Positions 1 to 8,440 of a DNA stretch of 64,000 nucleotides are shown here, one piece after another; the first letter of the stretch is position 1; the number at the start of each line of letters is the position of its first letter. Location: NCBI RefSeq assembly GCF_008364825.1, contig NZ_VTTO01000004.1, positions 139,202 through 203,201 on the forward strand, written 5' to 3'. The translations under genes were made by a program, and so were the position numbers. Source of the DNA: Azospirillum sp. B21. Its GTDB lineage: Bacteria > Pseudomonadota > Alphaproteobacteria > Azospirillales > Azospirillaceae. The notes under the pieces are model-generated. The model did no database searches. It worked only from the letters and a program-made list of their open reading frames with translations, and was not told where the DNA came from.

Positions 1-96
1 CTGCTTGCGCAGCGTGCTCGCGTTCTCGATCTGCAGCTCCTCCGCGAACGCCAGCAGTTCGGCGGGGCTTTTGCACTTCAGCTCTTGGAGATGCAT
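1..96 (-). CDS. rho: Transcription termination factor Rho, N-terminal fragment (cut by window edge)
   Basis: The reverse strand reads 32 codons from an ATG at 96 to the window edge, beginning MHLQELKCKSPAELLAFAEE. This is the characteristic start of the Rho N-terminal helical domain. Rho is the hexameric RNA helicase that ends factor-dependent transcription. The rest, including the RNA-binding and ATPase domains, lies outside the window. It is the last gene of a leftward series hemE-hemH-hemJ-rho, separated from hemJ by about 380 bp, so it probably has its own promoter. The N-terminal match is strong despite the short length. Confidence 0.88.
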   Translation of the reverse strand, partial: MHLQELKCKSPAELLAFAEELQIENASTLRKQ

Positions 97-478
97 CGGA
101 TTGCCTGTGAAATCGTCATGCGGGGGAGGTGACCCTAAGGGGATGGGAAGTGCCTGGAACCCCGGCGGACGGCGGTTGGAGGCGGCGGGAGCCGCAACGC
201 GGTCGCGTCGGGTGGGCAGCGGGTGGCGCTTTGACGATCACGCGCCAGGGCGTCCGGAAAATGGTCGCACGGGAGCGGGTCGCCAGCCACCAGGCCCGGC
301 TCAAGAACAGAGCGTCGGATCGGCAGATGTGGGCGTGGGAGGCCGCGGGGCGAAAACCCCGTGGTCCTGACATGGTTATCGGATCGGCGGGCGCAAGTCA
401 AACGAAAGCGAAACCCGCACCGGTCGCGGATTCCGCTTTTTCCGGGGTGTGGAAGACTGTTCGATCACGTACCGCCGG
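97..478. other. rho leader / hemJ-rho intergenic region
   Basis: About 380 bp lie between the hemJ stop and the rho start. I see no convincing gene on either strand; the open frames are GC-driven. It should contain the rho promoter and leader. A small GGGG/CCCC hairpin lies near 345-362, but nothing diagnostic for a riboswitch or tRNA was recognised. Confidence 0.5.
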
Positions 479-907
479 TCAGAAGGGCTTGACGATCACG
501 AAGATGACGATGCCGATCATCAGCAGGGTCGGCACCTCGTTGGCGATGCGGTAGAAGCGTTGCGGCCGCGTGTTGCGGTCCTCGGCGAATTCCCGGCGCC
601 ACTTGGCCATCATCATGTGGCTGGCGGTCAGCAGCAGCACGAACAGCAGCTTGGCGTGCAGCCAGCCCTGCTTCATCCATTCCGGCGTCAACACGATCAT
701 GCCGATGCCGAACACGTACGCCGCGATCATCGCCGGGTTCATGATGGCTCGCAGCAGGCGGCGCTCCATCACCTTGAAGCGTTCCGACGTGTCGGATCCG
801 GCCGCCACCTCGCAATGGTAGACGAACAGGCGCGGCAAATAGAGCAGCCCCGCCATCCAGGCGATGATGCTGATGACGTGCAGCGCCTTGATCCATTCAT
901 ACAGCAC
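479..907 (-). CDS. hemJ: Protoporphyrinogen IX oxidase HemJ
   Basis: The 142-residue integral membrane protein starts MLYEWIKALHVISIIAWMAG and has about four hydrophobic segments. His10 in the first helix matches the conserved haem-ligand position of the HemJ (formerly UPF0093) family. HemJ oxidises protoporphyrinogen IX to protoporphyrin IX, the penultimate haem step, in the inner membrane. The length is normal for the family. It lies 27 bp downstream of hemH, so the gene that makes protoporphyrin is next to the one that inserts iron, and hemE is just upstream. A haem-synthesis operon is likely. Confidence 0.93.
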   Translation of the reverse strand: MLYEWIKALHVISIIAWMAGLLYLPRLFVYHCEVAAGSDTSERFKVMERRLLRAIMNPAMIAAYVFGIGMIVLTPEWMKQGWLHAKLLFVLLLTASHMMMAKWRREFAEDRNTRPQRFYRIANEVPTLLMIGIVIFVIVKPF

Positions 908-934
908 CGGGCGTGTCCCCTCTTTCGTTGCGGT

Positions 935-2038
935 TCAGCGCCGCGCCTGCGGGCAGCCGGGGAAGTTGGGCGGGCAGATCCGGTCGCCGTTCTGGGCGCA
1001 GACCGCCGCCTTTCCCGCAATCATCTGCCTCACCAGCCGGGCCAGCCCGTCGATGAAGCCGGGATGCACCCCCACCGTCGGAACGCGGGTGAAGTGCGGA
1101 ACCCCTGCTTCCTTGGCCAGATGGCGGTATTCGATCTCGATCTCCACCAGCGTCTCGGAATGCTCCGATACGAAGGCCATCGGCACCACCAGGATCGGCA
1201 CGCCGTCCTGGCCGGCGCGGCGGATCTCGGCGTCGGTGCTGGGGCCGATCCACTCCATCGGGCCGACGCGGCTCTGGTAGCAGTTCACCCAATCCAGATG
1301 CTCGATGCCCAGCGCCGCGGCGATGGATTCGGCCGTACGCTCGCACTGCCACTGATAGGGGTCTCCGCCGGTCACCACCTTCTTCGGCAGGCCGTGGGCG
1401 GAGAACAGGACGCGCGGCGTACCATGGGCCTTGGCGGCCTCGTACAGCGGACGGATCAGGTCGGCCGACGCATCGATGAAGCCGGCCTGGGTCGGGTAGC
1501 AGCACAGCAGCCGGGTCGGCGCCGCCAACCCGACGGTCTTCGCCGCCTCGTGCCACACCTTGGCGCTGGAGGCCGTGGTGGTTGTGGAGAATTGCGGATA
1601 GAGCGGCAGCAGAACCACCAGATCCGGGTCGTAGGCCTTCACGCGGGCCGCCGTCTCGGCACTCATCGGGTGCCAGTAGCGCATGGCGATGAAGACCTTG
1701 GTCTCCGCGCCATCCGCGGCTGGATCCGCCGCCAGTACCGCCTCCAGCGCCGCAGCCTGGGCCTCCGTGTTCTCCAGCAGCGGCGACTTGCCGCCCAGCT
1801 GGGCGTAGATCTCCGTCGCCGGCTTCGCCCGCCGCCCGCTGATCAGGCTGGCGATCAGGAAGCGGAACGGGTTCGGCAGCCGGATGATGGCCGGATCCGC
1901 GAACAGGTTGAACAGGAAGGGCCGTACGGATTCCGGCGCGTCGGGACCGCCGAGGTTGAACAGCACGACGGCCACGCGGCGCGGTCGGCCGCCGGGAAGG
2001 GATTGCGAGGCGGATGTCTGGGGAGGTTGCTGGATCAT
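935..2038 (-). CDS. hemH: Ferrochelatase
   Basis: The 367-residue protein contains typical HemH landmarks: VVLFNLGGPDAPESVRPFL near the N-terminus, the FSAHGLPKKVV segment with the catalytic histidine, and QSRVGPMEWIGPST further on. Ferrochelatase inserts Fe2+ into protoporphyrin IX to give protohaem. The ATG at 2038 follows a short proline/serine-rich lead and leaves 91 bp to hemE upstream. The C-terminus carries a cysteine (FPGCPQARR), which may relate to the [2Fe-2S] ligand set of some ferrochelatases, but I cannot establish that here. It is transcribed with hemJ. Confidence 0.95.
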   Translation of the reverse strand: MIQQPPQTSASQSLPGGRPRRVAVVLFNLGGPDAPESVRPFLFNLFADPAIIRLPNPFRFLIASLISGRRAKPATEIYAQLGGKSPLLENTEAQAAALEAVLAADPAADGAETKVFIAMRYWHPMSAETAARVKAYDPDLVVLLPLYPQFSTTTTASSAKVWHEAAKTVGLAAPTRLLCCYPTQAGFIDASADLIRPLYEAAKAHGTPRVLFSAHGLPKKVVTGGDPYQWQCERTAESIAAALGIEHLDWVNCYQSRVGPMEWIGPSTDAEIRRAGQDGVPILVVPMAFVSEHSETLVEIEIEYRHLAKEAGVPHFTRVPTVGVHPGFIDGLARLVRQMIAGKAAVCAQNGDRICPPNFPGCPQARR

Positions 2039-2129
2039 GGTGCCCGCTAAACTGGAGCGTCGCCGTGCTTGTGTCCAGACCCCCGCCGTCGCTTTTTCAG
2101 CCCGTCAGGACCCGCCGCCCGAAAAGCCG

Positions 2130-3206
2130 TCAGCCGCGGTTCGGCCACTCGCGCAGGATCCGGGTCAGCGCCGCCACATGATCGGGCGGGGTGGACTGGA
2201 TCACGCCATGGCCCAGGTTGAACACGAAGGGCCGGTCGGCCAACGCCTCCAGGATGCCGAGGGTCGCCGTCTCCAGCGCCTTGCCGCCGGTGGCCAGCAT
2301 GATCGGGTCGAGGTTTCCCTGCACCGGCAGGCGGGGCTGCAGCGTACGGGCGGCCCACACCGGCGAGACGGTGGTATCGAGCCCGACGGCGTCGACGCCG
2401 GCATCGGCGATGTAATCCTCATAGGCGTGGCCGGCCCCGCGCGGGAAGCCGATGATCGGCGTGTTCGGGTGCTTGGCCTTCACCAGTGCGACGATCCGCC
2501 GCGTCGGCTCGATCACCCAGCGGCGGAACTCGCCGACCGGAAGGACGCCGGCCCAGCTGTCGAACAGCTGCACCGTTTCCGCCCCCGCCTCGATCTGGCG
2601 GCAGAGATAGTCGGCAGTGACCTCCACGATCAGATCGATCAGCTGGGCGAATCCCACCGGGTCGCCGTAGGCCCAGCGCTTGACGTGCGCATACTCCTTC
2701 GACCCTGCCCCTTCGACCATGTAGCAGGCGATGGTCCAGGGAGCCCCCGCAAAGCCGATCAGCGTCGTATCCCGGGGGATCGCGGTGGAGAGCCGGCGCA
2801 CCGTCTCGTAGACCGGCGCCAGCGTCTCGTGGAAGCGGTCGCGCGACAGGCGCTTCAGGTCCTCGACGTTGCGGACCGGATCCAGCTTCGGCCCCTCCCC
2901 TTCCAGATAGGCGAGAGGCTGGCCCAGGGCATGCGGTACCACCAGGATGTCGGAGAACAGAATCGCAGCGTCCATGCCGTAGCGGCGCAGCGGCTGCAAG
3001 GTCACCTCGACCGCGAAGTCGGGATTGTAGCAGAGGTCAAGGAAGCTGCCCGCCTTCGCCCGCAGTTCCCGGTACTCCGGCAGGTAGCGCCCGGCCTGAC
3101 GCATCAGCCAGAAGGGCGGACGCGTCCGCACCTCTCCCGCCAGGGCGGCGAGCATCGGCTTCAGCAGGGACTTCGGATTCTGGACGGCGGAGCTGGAATC
3201 GGACAA
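2130..3206 (-). CDS. hemE: Uroporphyrinogen decarboxylase
   Basis: HemE decarboxylates uroporphyrinogen III to coproporphyrinogen III. The family signature PPFWLMRQAGRYLPEYREL is near the N-terminus, and GFAGAPWTIACYMVEG and FPRGAG follow. I place the start at a TTG (3206) because AGGGGAA lies about 10 bp upstream and this gives 358 residues, close to the family length. The longer frame begins with a GTG at 3254 without a visible ribosome-binding site. Adjacency of hemE to the origin is characteristic of alphaproteobacteria; in Caulobacter the origin lies beside hemE. This is the first gene of the leftward haem series. Confidence 0.93.
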   Translation of the reverse strand: MSDSSSAVQNPKSLLKPMLAALAGEVRTRPPFWLMRQAGRYLPEYRELRAKAGSFLDLCYNPDFAVEVTLQPLRRYGMDAAILFSDILVVPHALGQPLAYLEGEGPKLDPVRNVEDLKRLSRDRFHETLAPVYETVRRLSTAIPRDTTLIGFAGAPWTIACYMVEGAGSKEYAHVKRWAYGDPVGFAQLIDLIVEVTADYLCRQIEAGAETVQLFDSWAGVLPVGEFRRWVIEPTRRIVALVKAKHPNTPIIGFPRGAGHAYEDYIADAGVDAVGLDTTVSPVWAARTLQPRLPVQGNLDPIMLATGGKALETATLGILEALADRPFVFNLGHGVIQSTPPDHVAALTRILREWPNRG

Positions 3207-3657
3207 GGCGGTGCGTTCCCCTGAATGCGAATCTCGATTCCGCGATTGCAACACGGAATCGGGCGCGGAATCTCGGACGGGTTTATCCCCTCTTCTTCAC
3301 TATATTTTTTAAAGGGAGAAAGGAAGAGGATGAGGTGGATGGCTGTGGATAACGGTGATCCCCGGGCAGCGCGAATCTATCCACAGATCCGGGGGCTTGT
3401 GCGGACATGTGCGCGGATCTGTGGACGATTCGGAGCACTACCGCCGGAAACGGCTGAAATGCTATAGCTGGACGAATGGGAGTCCCGTGGATAACAGCGC
3501 GGGCGGGGCCGGATCTTCCCAGCTTCCGAAGCGGTCGGCGGAGTTGTCCTCCCCTTGGCCGTATCGGGGAGGAGGAGTCCCCCGGTCGGGATGAAACGCA
3601 GGCGGATCCGGTTGTCCACAGATCTGGGCCGGGTTCTCCACAGAATGTTGGGGACGG
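3207..3657. other. Probable chromosomal replication origin (oriC)
   Basis: This non-coding gap lies between divergent hemE and ppsR. It contains a perfect DnaA box (TTATCCACA, reverse strand, 3344-3352) and four 8/9 matches: 3377-3385 (CTATCCACA), 3486-3494 (reverse, TTATCCACG), 3612-3620 (TTGTCCACA) and 3634-3642 (TTCTCCACA). Weaker 7/9 matches are at 3283-3291 and 3420-3428. The stretch 3290-3325 (with TATATTTTTTAAA) is the only AT-rich run and could be the unwinding element. GANTC methylation sites are dense. Gene orientation switches here, and parS sites and parAB follow. Oligomeric DnaA binding and bidirectional initiation are inferred. Confidence 0.85.
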
Positions 3658-4497
3658 ATGAAAGAGTTCCACCTACATCTCGTGTCCGATGCGACGGGCG
3701 AGACCATCAACAGCGTGGCGCGCGCCTGCGTCATCCAGTTCGACGACGTTCGGCCGATCGAGCATTTCTGGAATCTGGTGCGGACCGACCGCCAGCTCGA
3801 CCTCGTCCTGGAGGGGATCCGGGACAATCACGGGCTGGTGATGTTCACGCTGGTCGACGAGACGCTGCGCCGCCGCCTGCAGGATTTCTGCCGCGAGATG
3901 CAGGTTCCCTGCATCCCCGTGCTCGATCCGCTGATCAACGCGCTCGCCGCCTTCCTGGGCGTGGAATCGCAGCGCCAGCCCGGCCGCCAGCATGTCCTGG
4001 ACGCCGAGTATTTCAGCCGCATCGATGCGGTCGATTTCGCCCTGTCGCACGACGACGGCCAGTCGAACTGGGACCTGCACGAGGCCGACGTGGTTCTGAT
4101 CGGCGTGTCGCGCAGTTCCAAGACGCCGACCTGCATCTATCTGGCCAACCGCGGCATCAAGGCGGCCAACATCCCGCTGGTGCCTGGCAGTCCACTGCCG
4201 GCCGAGGTCGATCTCCTGACCCGGCCGCTGATCGTCGGGCTGACCAAGGACCCCGACCGGCTGGTGCAGATCCGCCGCAACCGGCTGAAGCTGCTCAACC
4301 AGGGTGAGGGCTCCAGCTACGCCGATCCCGAATTGGTGCGCTCCGAAGTGCAGGAGGCGCGGCGTCTGTTCAGCCGGCGCGGCTGGCCGGTGATCGACGT
4401 CTCCCGCCGCTCCATCGAGGAGACGGCCGCCGAAATCATGATGCTGCTGGCCCGCCGCCAGAGCGGCACCTTCAGCCCGGAAGGAAAGAAGACGTGA
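3658..4497 (+). CDS. ppsR: PEP synthase / PPDK regulatory protein (kinase-pyrophosphorylase, DUF299)
   Basis: The 279-residue protein starts MKEFHLHLVSDATGETINSV, the usual N-terminus of the family. The P-loop-like motif GVSRSSKTPTCIYLANRG is at about residues 151-168. The family uses ADP to phosphorylate, and Pi to dephosphorylate, a threonine of phosphoenolpyruvate synthase or pyruvate phosphate dikinase, switching that enzyme off and on. Which enzyme is the target here cannot be read from this window. It is the first rightward gene after the origin, and its stop overlaps the GTG start of maf, suggesting a ppsR-maf-aroE-coaE-dnaQ operon. Confidence 0.9.
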   Translation: MKEFHLHLVSDATGETINSVARACVIQFDDVRPIEHFWNLVRTDRQLDLVLEGIRDNHGLVMFTLVDETLRRRLQDFCREMQVPCIPVLDPLINALAAFLGVESQRQPGRQHVLDAEYFSRIDAVDFALSHDDGQSNWDLHEADVVLIGVSRSSKTPTCIYLANRGIKAANIPLVPGSPLPAEVDLLTRPLIVGLTKDPDRLVQIRRNRLKLLNQGEGSSYADPELVRSEVQEARRLFSRRGWPVIDVSRRSIEETAAEIMMLLARRQSGTFSPEGKKT

Positions 4498-5096
4498 GTG
4501 CGCCCGTTCTGGTGCTGGCGTCCGGCTCGCGCACGCGGGCGGCGATGCTGGAGCAGGCCGGCGTCAGCGCCATCCTCGACAAGCCGCTGATCGATGAGGA
4601 CGAGGTGAAGGCTGCCGGCCGGGCGGAAGGCGTCCCGGCCGATGCGGTCGCCGAGGCCCTGGCCGAGCTGAAGGCCCAGCGCATCACCCGCCGACATCCC
4701 GGCGCGCTGGTGGTCGGCGCCGACCAGATGCTGGAATGCGAGGGCCGCTGGTTCGACAAGCCGGCCGACCGGGCGGCGGCGCGTGCACAGCTTTTGGACC
4801 TGCGGGGCAAGACCCACCGGCTGGTCAGCTGTGCCGTTGTGGTGCGCAACGGCGAGCGGATGTGGCACAAGGTCGACAGCGCCCGCCTGACCATGCGCAA
4901 CTTCACCGAAGATTTCCTCGACGACTATCTGGACCGCGTCGGCGACGACGTGCTGCACTCCGTCGGCGCCTATCAGTTGGAAGGGCTGGGCGCGCAGCTG
5001 TTCCAGCGGGTCGAGGGTGATTTCTTCACCATCCTCGGGCTTCCGCTTCTGCCGCTGCTCGGGTTTCTGCGCGTGCATGGGGTGGGCAAGGAATGA
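4494..5096 (+). CDS. maf: Maf-family nucleoside triphosphate pyrophosphatase
   Basis: The 200-residue protein begins with a GTG overlapping the ppsR stop (GTGA). It has the Maf signature LASGSRTRAAMLEQAG at residues 8-23 and the conserved GADQML near residue 77. Maf proteins hydrolyse non-canonical or modified NTPs to the monophosphate plus pyrophosphate, and were first described as septum-formation inhibitors. The exact substrate (dTTP/UTP or m7GTP type) is not assigned. The stop overlaps the aroE start (ATGA), indicating translational coupling. Confidence 0.9.
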   Translation: MSAPVLVLASGSRTRAAMLEQAGVSAILDKPLIDEDEVKAAGRAEGVPADAVAEALAELKAQRITRRHPGALVVGADQMLECEGRWFDKPADRAAARAQLLDLRGKTHRLVSCAVVVRNGERMWHKVDSARLTMRNFTEDFLDDYLDRVGDDVLHSVGAYQLEGLGAQLFQRVEGDFFTILGLPLLPLLGFLRVHGVGKE

Positions 5097-5959
5097 CGAC
5101 GGTCGGTTCAATCAGTGGCAAGGCAAAGGTCGCCGGTGTGATGGGCTGGCCGATCGGTCATTCGCGGTCTCCCCGGCTGCATGGATTCTGGCTGCGGCAG
5201 TATGGGATCGACGGCGCCTATGTCCCTCTGGCGGTGGTGCCGGAGCGCGCCGAGCAGGCGATCCGCGCCCTGCCCGCGCTGGGCTTTCGCGGCTGCAACG
5301 TCACCGTTCCGTTGAAGGAGATCGCCTATCGCACCGTCGACCGTCTGGACGAGACCGCCCGCCGGATGGGGGCCGTCAACACCATCGTGGTGGCGGACGA
5401 TGGCGCGTTGGAAGGCGGCAACACCGACGGCTTCGGCTTCATCGAGAACTTGCGCGCCGAACAGCCAAGTTGGACGGCGGAGAACGGCCCGGCCGTGGTG
5501 ATCGGCGCCGGCGGAGCCGCCCGTGCCGTGGTGGTCGCCCTGCTCGACGCCGGTGCGCCGGAGGTCCGTCTGGTCAACCGCACCCGTGCCCGCGCCGAGG
5601 ATCTGGCGGCGGATCTGGCCGCCGTCGGGTTTTCCGGCGGCGTGACAGTGCTGGATTGGGTTTCACGTGAAACGGCGCTCGACGGTGCCGGGCTGCTGGT
5701 GAACACGACCACCCAGGGCATGGCGGGTCAGCCGGCGCTGGACCTGTCCCTGCGCGCCCTGCCCGTCTCGGCGGTCGTCAACGACATCGTCTATGTGCCC
5801 CTGGAAACCCCTCTGCTTGCCGAGGCCAGGATGCGCGGCAATCCGGTGGCCGGTGGCATCGGCATGCTGCTGCACCAGGCACGACCGGGCTTCAAGGCTT
5901 GGTTCGGCATTGAGCCGCAGGTGACGGCGGAACTGACCCGCTTCGTTCTGGAAGGCTGA
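5093..5959 (+). CDS. aroE: Shikimate dehydrogenase
   Basis: AroE reduces 3-dehydroshikimate to shikimate with NADPH. The 288-residue protein shows the substrate motif GWPIGHSRSPRLHGFW at the N-terminus, NVTVPLKE with the catalytic lysine, NTDGFGF with the catalytic aspartate, and the nucleotide-binding GAGGAARAV in the middle. Its start overlaps the maf stop. A parS palindrome lies inside the coding sequence and is read as Val-Ser-Arg-Glu-Thr, so the gene carries both enzyme and partition information. Confidence 0.95.
   Translation: MTTVGSISGKAKVAGVMGWPIGHSRSPRLHGFWLRQYGIDGAYVPLAVVPERAEQAIRALPALGFRGCNVTVPLKEIAYRTVDRLDETARRMGAVNTIVVADDGALEGGNTDGFGFIENLRAEQPSWTAENGPAVVIGAGGAARAVVVALLDAGAPEVRLVNRTRARAEDLAADLAAVGFSGGVTVLDWVSRETALDGAGLLVNTTTQGMAGQPALDLSLRALPVSAVVNDIVYVPLETPLLAEARMRGNPVAGGIGMLLHQARPGFKAWFGIEPQVTAELTRFVLEG
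5659..5674. promoter_or_regulatory. parS site 1 (ParB-binding palindrome) inside aroE
   Basis: The sequence GGTTTCACGTGAAACG has the 14-bp palindromic core of the parS consensus TGTTTCACGTGAAACA and matches 14 of 16 positions; only the two outermost bases differ. It is about 2.2 kb from the putative origin, the nearest of the four sites. ParB loads at such sites and spreads using CTP. Confidence 0.82.
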
Positions 5960-5968
5960 GGCACGGCC

Positions 5969-6613
5969 ATGATCGTGTTGGGCCTGACCGGTTCCATCGG
6001 CATGGGCAAGAGCACCGCCGCCCGTATGCTGCAAGCCATGGGCGCCCCGGTCTGCGATTCCGATGCGGTGGTGCATGGGCTGCTCGGCCGCGGCGGCCGG
6101 GCGGTGCCGGTCATCGATGCCGCCTTCCCCGGCGTGGTGATCGACGGGGCGGTCAGCCGGCCGGCGCTGGGCGCTGCGGTGTTCCGTGATCCGGATGCGC
6201 TGAAACGGCTGGAGGCCATCCTGCACCCGATGGTCCAGGCGGCGCAGCGCGACTTTCTCGCCCGTGCCGCCCGTCGCGGTGCGAAGATCGCCGTGCTAGA
6301 CATCCCGTTGCTGTTCGAGACCCATGGCGAGCGGCGGGTCGATGCCACCATTGTCGTCTCCGCCCCCTTCGCCGTGCAGCGCGCCCGCGTGCTGGCGCGG
6401 CCGGGCATGACGGCGGAGAAGTTCGCCGGCATCCTTGCCCGCCAGATGCCGGATGCCGAGAAGCGGCGGCGTGCCGACCATGTCGTACCGACAGGCGCCG
6501 GTCGGCTGGTGACGCGGCGGGCACTTCAGGGCATTGTGCGGGACGTGATGCGGCGGCCGGGCAGGCATTGGCCGCCGCGCGGCTATCAACCAGGGCAAAT
6601 CCATCATGCGTGA
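5969..6613 (+). CDS. coaE: Dephospho-CoA kinase
   Basis: CoaE phosphorylates the ribose 3'-hydroxyl of dephospho-CoA, the last step of coenzyme A synthesis. The 214-residue protein has the P-loop GSIGMGKSTAA at residues 8-18, followed by CDSDAVVH and the DIPLLFE motif near residue 110, all typical of CoaE. It follows aroE by 9 bp and overlaps dnaQ by 8 bp, so it belongs to the same operon. Confidence 0.95.
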   Translation: MIVLGLTGSIGMGKSTAARMLQAMGAPVCDSDAVVHGLLGRGGRAVPVIDAAFPGVVIDGAVSRPALGAAVFRDPDALKRLEAILHPMVQAAQRDFLARAARRGAKIAVLDIPLLFETHGERRVDATIVVSAPFAVQRARVLARPGMTAEKFAGILARQMPDAEKRRRADHVVPTGAGRLVTRRALQGIVRDVMRRPGRHWPPRGYQPGQIHHA

Positions 6614-7289
6614 AATCGTTCTCGACACCGAAACCACGGGCTTCAAGCCGGAGGAGGGCCATCGGCTGGTCGAGATCGGCTGCATCGAGCTGGTCAACCA
6701 CTTGGCCACCGGCGAACGCTTCCACGTCTACCTCAATCCCGAACGCGACATGCCGCCGGAGGCCTTCGCCGTTCACGGGCTGAGCACCGAGTTCCTGGCG
6801 GACAAACCGCTGTTCAACGATGTCGCCGCCGATTTCGTCGCCTTCATCGGCGACTCCCCGCTGGTGATTCACAACGCCGCCTTCGACATGCACTTCCTGA
6901 ATTGGGAGCTGAAGATCGCCGGCTATCCGGTGATGCCGAAGGACCGCGCCATCGACACGCTGCTGATGGCCCGGCAGAAATTCCCCGGCTCGCCCGCCAC
7001 GCTGGATGCGCTGTGCAAGCGCTTCGGTGTCGACAACTCCAACCGCACGCTGCACGGCGCGCTGCTCGACGCCCAGTTGCTGGCCGAGGTCTATCTGGAG
7101 CTTCTGGGCGGGCGGCAGACCGGCCTGTCCTTCGCCGGCGGTCCGGCATCGAAGGGCGGATCTGCCGGCCCGGTCCGCATCGACCGCCCCTTCCGCGAAG
7201 CCCGCGTCTTCGCCGTCAGCGACGAGGAAGCCGCAGCGCATGCCGAGATGCTGAAGAAGATGAAGAACCCGCTTTGGGCGGTGGAATAG
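6606..7289 (+). CDS. dnaQ: DNA polymerase III epsilon subunit (3'-5' proofreading exonuclease)
   Basis: The 227-residue DEDDh exonuclease has Exo I DTETTGF at residues 7-13, a central HNAAFDMHFL (Exo II region) and the C-terminal Exo III H-x4-D in LHGALLDAQLLAEVYL. Epsilon binds the polymerase alpha subunit and edits misincorporated bases. The tail after about residue 185 is presumably the alpha-binding region. The start overlaps coaE by 8 bp. A palindromic repeat follows the stop. Confidence 0.94.
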   Translation: MREIVLDTETTGFKPEEGHRLVEIGCIELVNHLATGERFHVYLNPERDMPPEAFAVHGLSTEFLADKPLFNDVAADFVAFIGDSPLVIHNAAFDMHFLNWELKIAGYPVMPKDRAIDTLLMARQKFPGSPATLDALCKRFGVDNSNRTLHGALLDAQLLAEVYLELLGGRQTGLSFAGGPASKGGSAGPVRIDRPFREARVFAVSDEEAAAHAEMLKKMKNPLWAVE

Positions 7290-7302
7290 TCCGCATCGCT
7301 TG

Positions 7303-7406
7303 CCCCCTCCCCGACCCTCCCCCGCTGGGCGGGGGAGGGAGCAAGTGCTTGTGCGGGAGAGTGGCGGCAGTCCCTCCCCCGCCCAGCGGGGGAGGATAGG
7401 TGGGGG
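7303..7406. repeat. Palindromic repeat, family A copy 1 (BIME-like)
   Basis: Two GC-rich palindromes of the form CTCCCCCGCTGGGCGGGGGAG flank a spacer containing GAGAGTGGCGGCAGTCCC. A nearly identical element lies at 31910-32010 in the opposite orientation. This copy separates convergent dnaQ and the quinone oxidoreductase, and may act as a bidirectional transcription barrier. Confidence 0.85.
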
Positions 7407-7424
7407 CAATCGCCGGCCGAAACC

Positions 7425-8399
7425 TTACGGCACCAGCACCGTCGACCCCGTCGTCGCCCGCGCCTCGAGCGCCCGGTGCGCCTCCGCGGTGTCCTTCAGC
7501 GCGAAGCGCTGGTTGACCGTGAAGGTCACGCCGCCATTCTTCACCGCGTCGAACAGATCCGCGGCGGACGCCATCAGATCCTCCCTCTTGGCGGTGTAGG
7601 TCGCCAGGGTCGGCCGGGTCACGTAGAGCGATCCTTTCGCCGCCAGCAGCCCCAGATCCAGCGGTGCCGGCGCGCCGGACGCGGCACCGAACAGCACCAT
7701 CAGCCCGCGCGGCCGCAGGCAATCCAGCCCGTCCAGGAAGGTCGTCTTGCCGACGCCGTCATAGACCACCGGCACGCCCTGCCCGTCCGTCAGGTCCTTC
7801 ACCCGGGTGACGAAATTCTCGCGGGTGTAGTCGATGGTGTGGTGGCAGCCATGGGCCTTGGCCAGTTCGGCCTTCTCCGCCGACCCGACCGTGCCGATCA
7901 CCGTGGCGCCGAGATGCCGCGCCCAGGAACACAGCAGCAGCCCGACCCCGCCGGCCGCGGCCTGCACCAGGATGGTGTCGCCGGGCTGCACCGCATAGGT
8001 GCTGCGCAGCAGATACTGCGCGGTCAGCCCCTGCAGCAGCGTGGCCGCCGTCGCCTGCTCGTCGAGCCAGCTCGGCAGCGGCACCAGCCGGTCGGCGGCG
8101 ATCAGGCGGCTCTCGGCGTAGGCGCCGATGGACATGGCGTAGCCGACCCGGTCGCCGATCTTCAGCGTGGTGACGTCCGGGCCCAGCGCTTCGACCACGC
8201 CGGTGCCGGCCATACCGATCACCGCCGGCAGATCCGGCAGCTTGTAGGCGCCGGAGCGGTGATAGGTGTCGATGTAGTTCAGCCCGACCGCGGTCTGGCG
8301 GATACGCACCTGGCCGGGGCCGGGTTCTCCCACCTCGATCTCGTCCCAGCGCAGAACCTCCGGCCCGCCGTGCTCATGGATGCGGATCGCGTGAACCAT
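7425..8399 (-). CDS. NADPH:quinone oxidoreductase family protein (zeta-crystallin type, MDR)
   Basis: The 324-residue protein starts MVHAIRIHEHGGPEVLRW, with GEPGPGQVRIRQTAVGLNYIDTYHRSG as expected for the zinc-free quinone oxidoreductases of the medium-chain dehydrogenase superfamily. The NADPH-binding loop is VQAAAGGVGLLLCSWARHLGA near residue 150. Members reduce quinones by one electron; the substrate is not known. The start at 8399 is preceded by AAGGGAG; a longer in-frame extension to 8738 is antisense to the next gene and was discarded. It follows the ogt homologue by 41 bp. Confidence 0.88.
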   Translation of the reverse strand: MVHAIRIHEHGGPEVLRWDEIEVGEPGPGQVRIRQTAVGLNYIDTYHRSGAYKLPDLPAVIGMAGTGVVEALGPDVTTLKIGDRVGYAMSIGAYAESRLIAADRLVPLPSWLDEQATAATLLQGLTAQYLLRSTYAVQPGDTILVQAAAGGVGLLLCSWARHLGATVIGTVGSAEKAELAKAHGCHHTIDYTRENFVTRVKDLTDGQGVPVVYDGVGKTTFLDGLDCLRPRGLMVLFGAASGAPAPLDLGLLAAKGSLYVTRPTLATYTAKREDLMASAADLFDAVKNGGVTFTVNQRFALKDTAEAHRALEARATTGSTVLVP

Positions 8400-8440
8400 G
8401 GTGGTGTGGTCTCCCTTCTTGTTTGGAGTTCTCGTGCGTC

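Noticed and set aside
116-373. Leftward 85-codon frame between hemJ and rho
   Set aside because: Arg/Pro-rich, overlaps other random frames, no ribosome-binding site or similarity.
449-2050. A 533-codon rightward open frame
   Set aside because: It is antisense to hemJ and hemH, has no domain similarity, and has the Arg/His/Gln-rich composition typical of reverse frames in GC-rich DNA.
7303-7406. CRISPR-like repeats
   Set aside because: There are only two palindromic arms with one spacer; the same unit, spacer included, recurs elsewhere, so it is a dispersed repeat.
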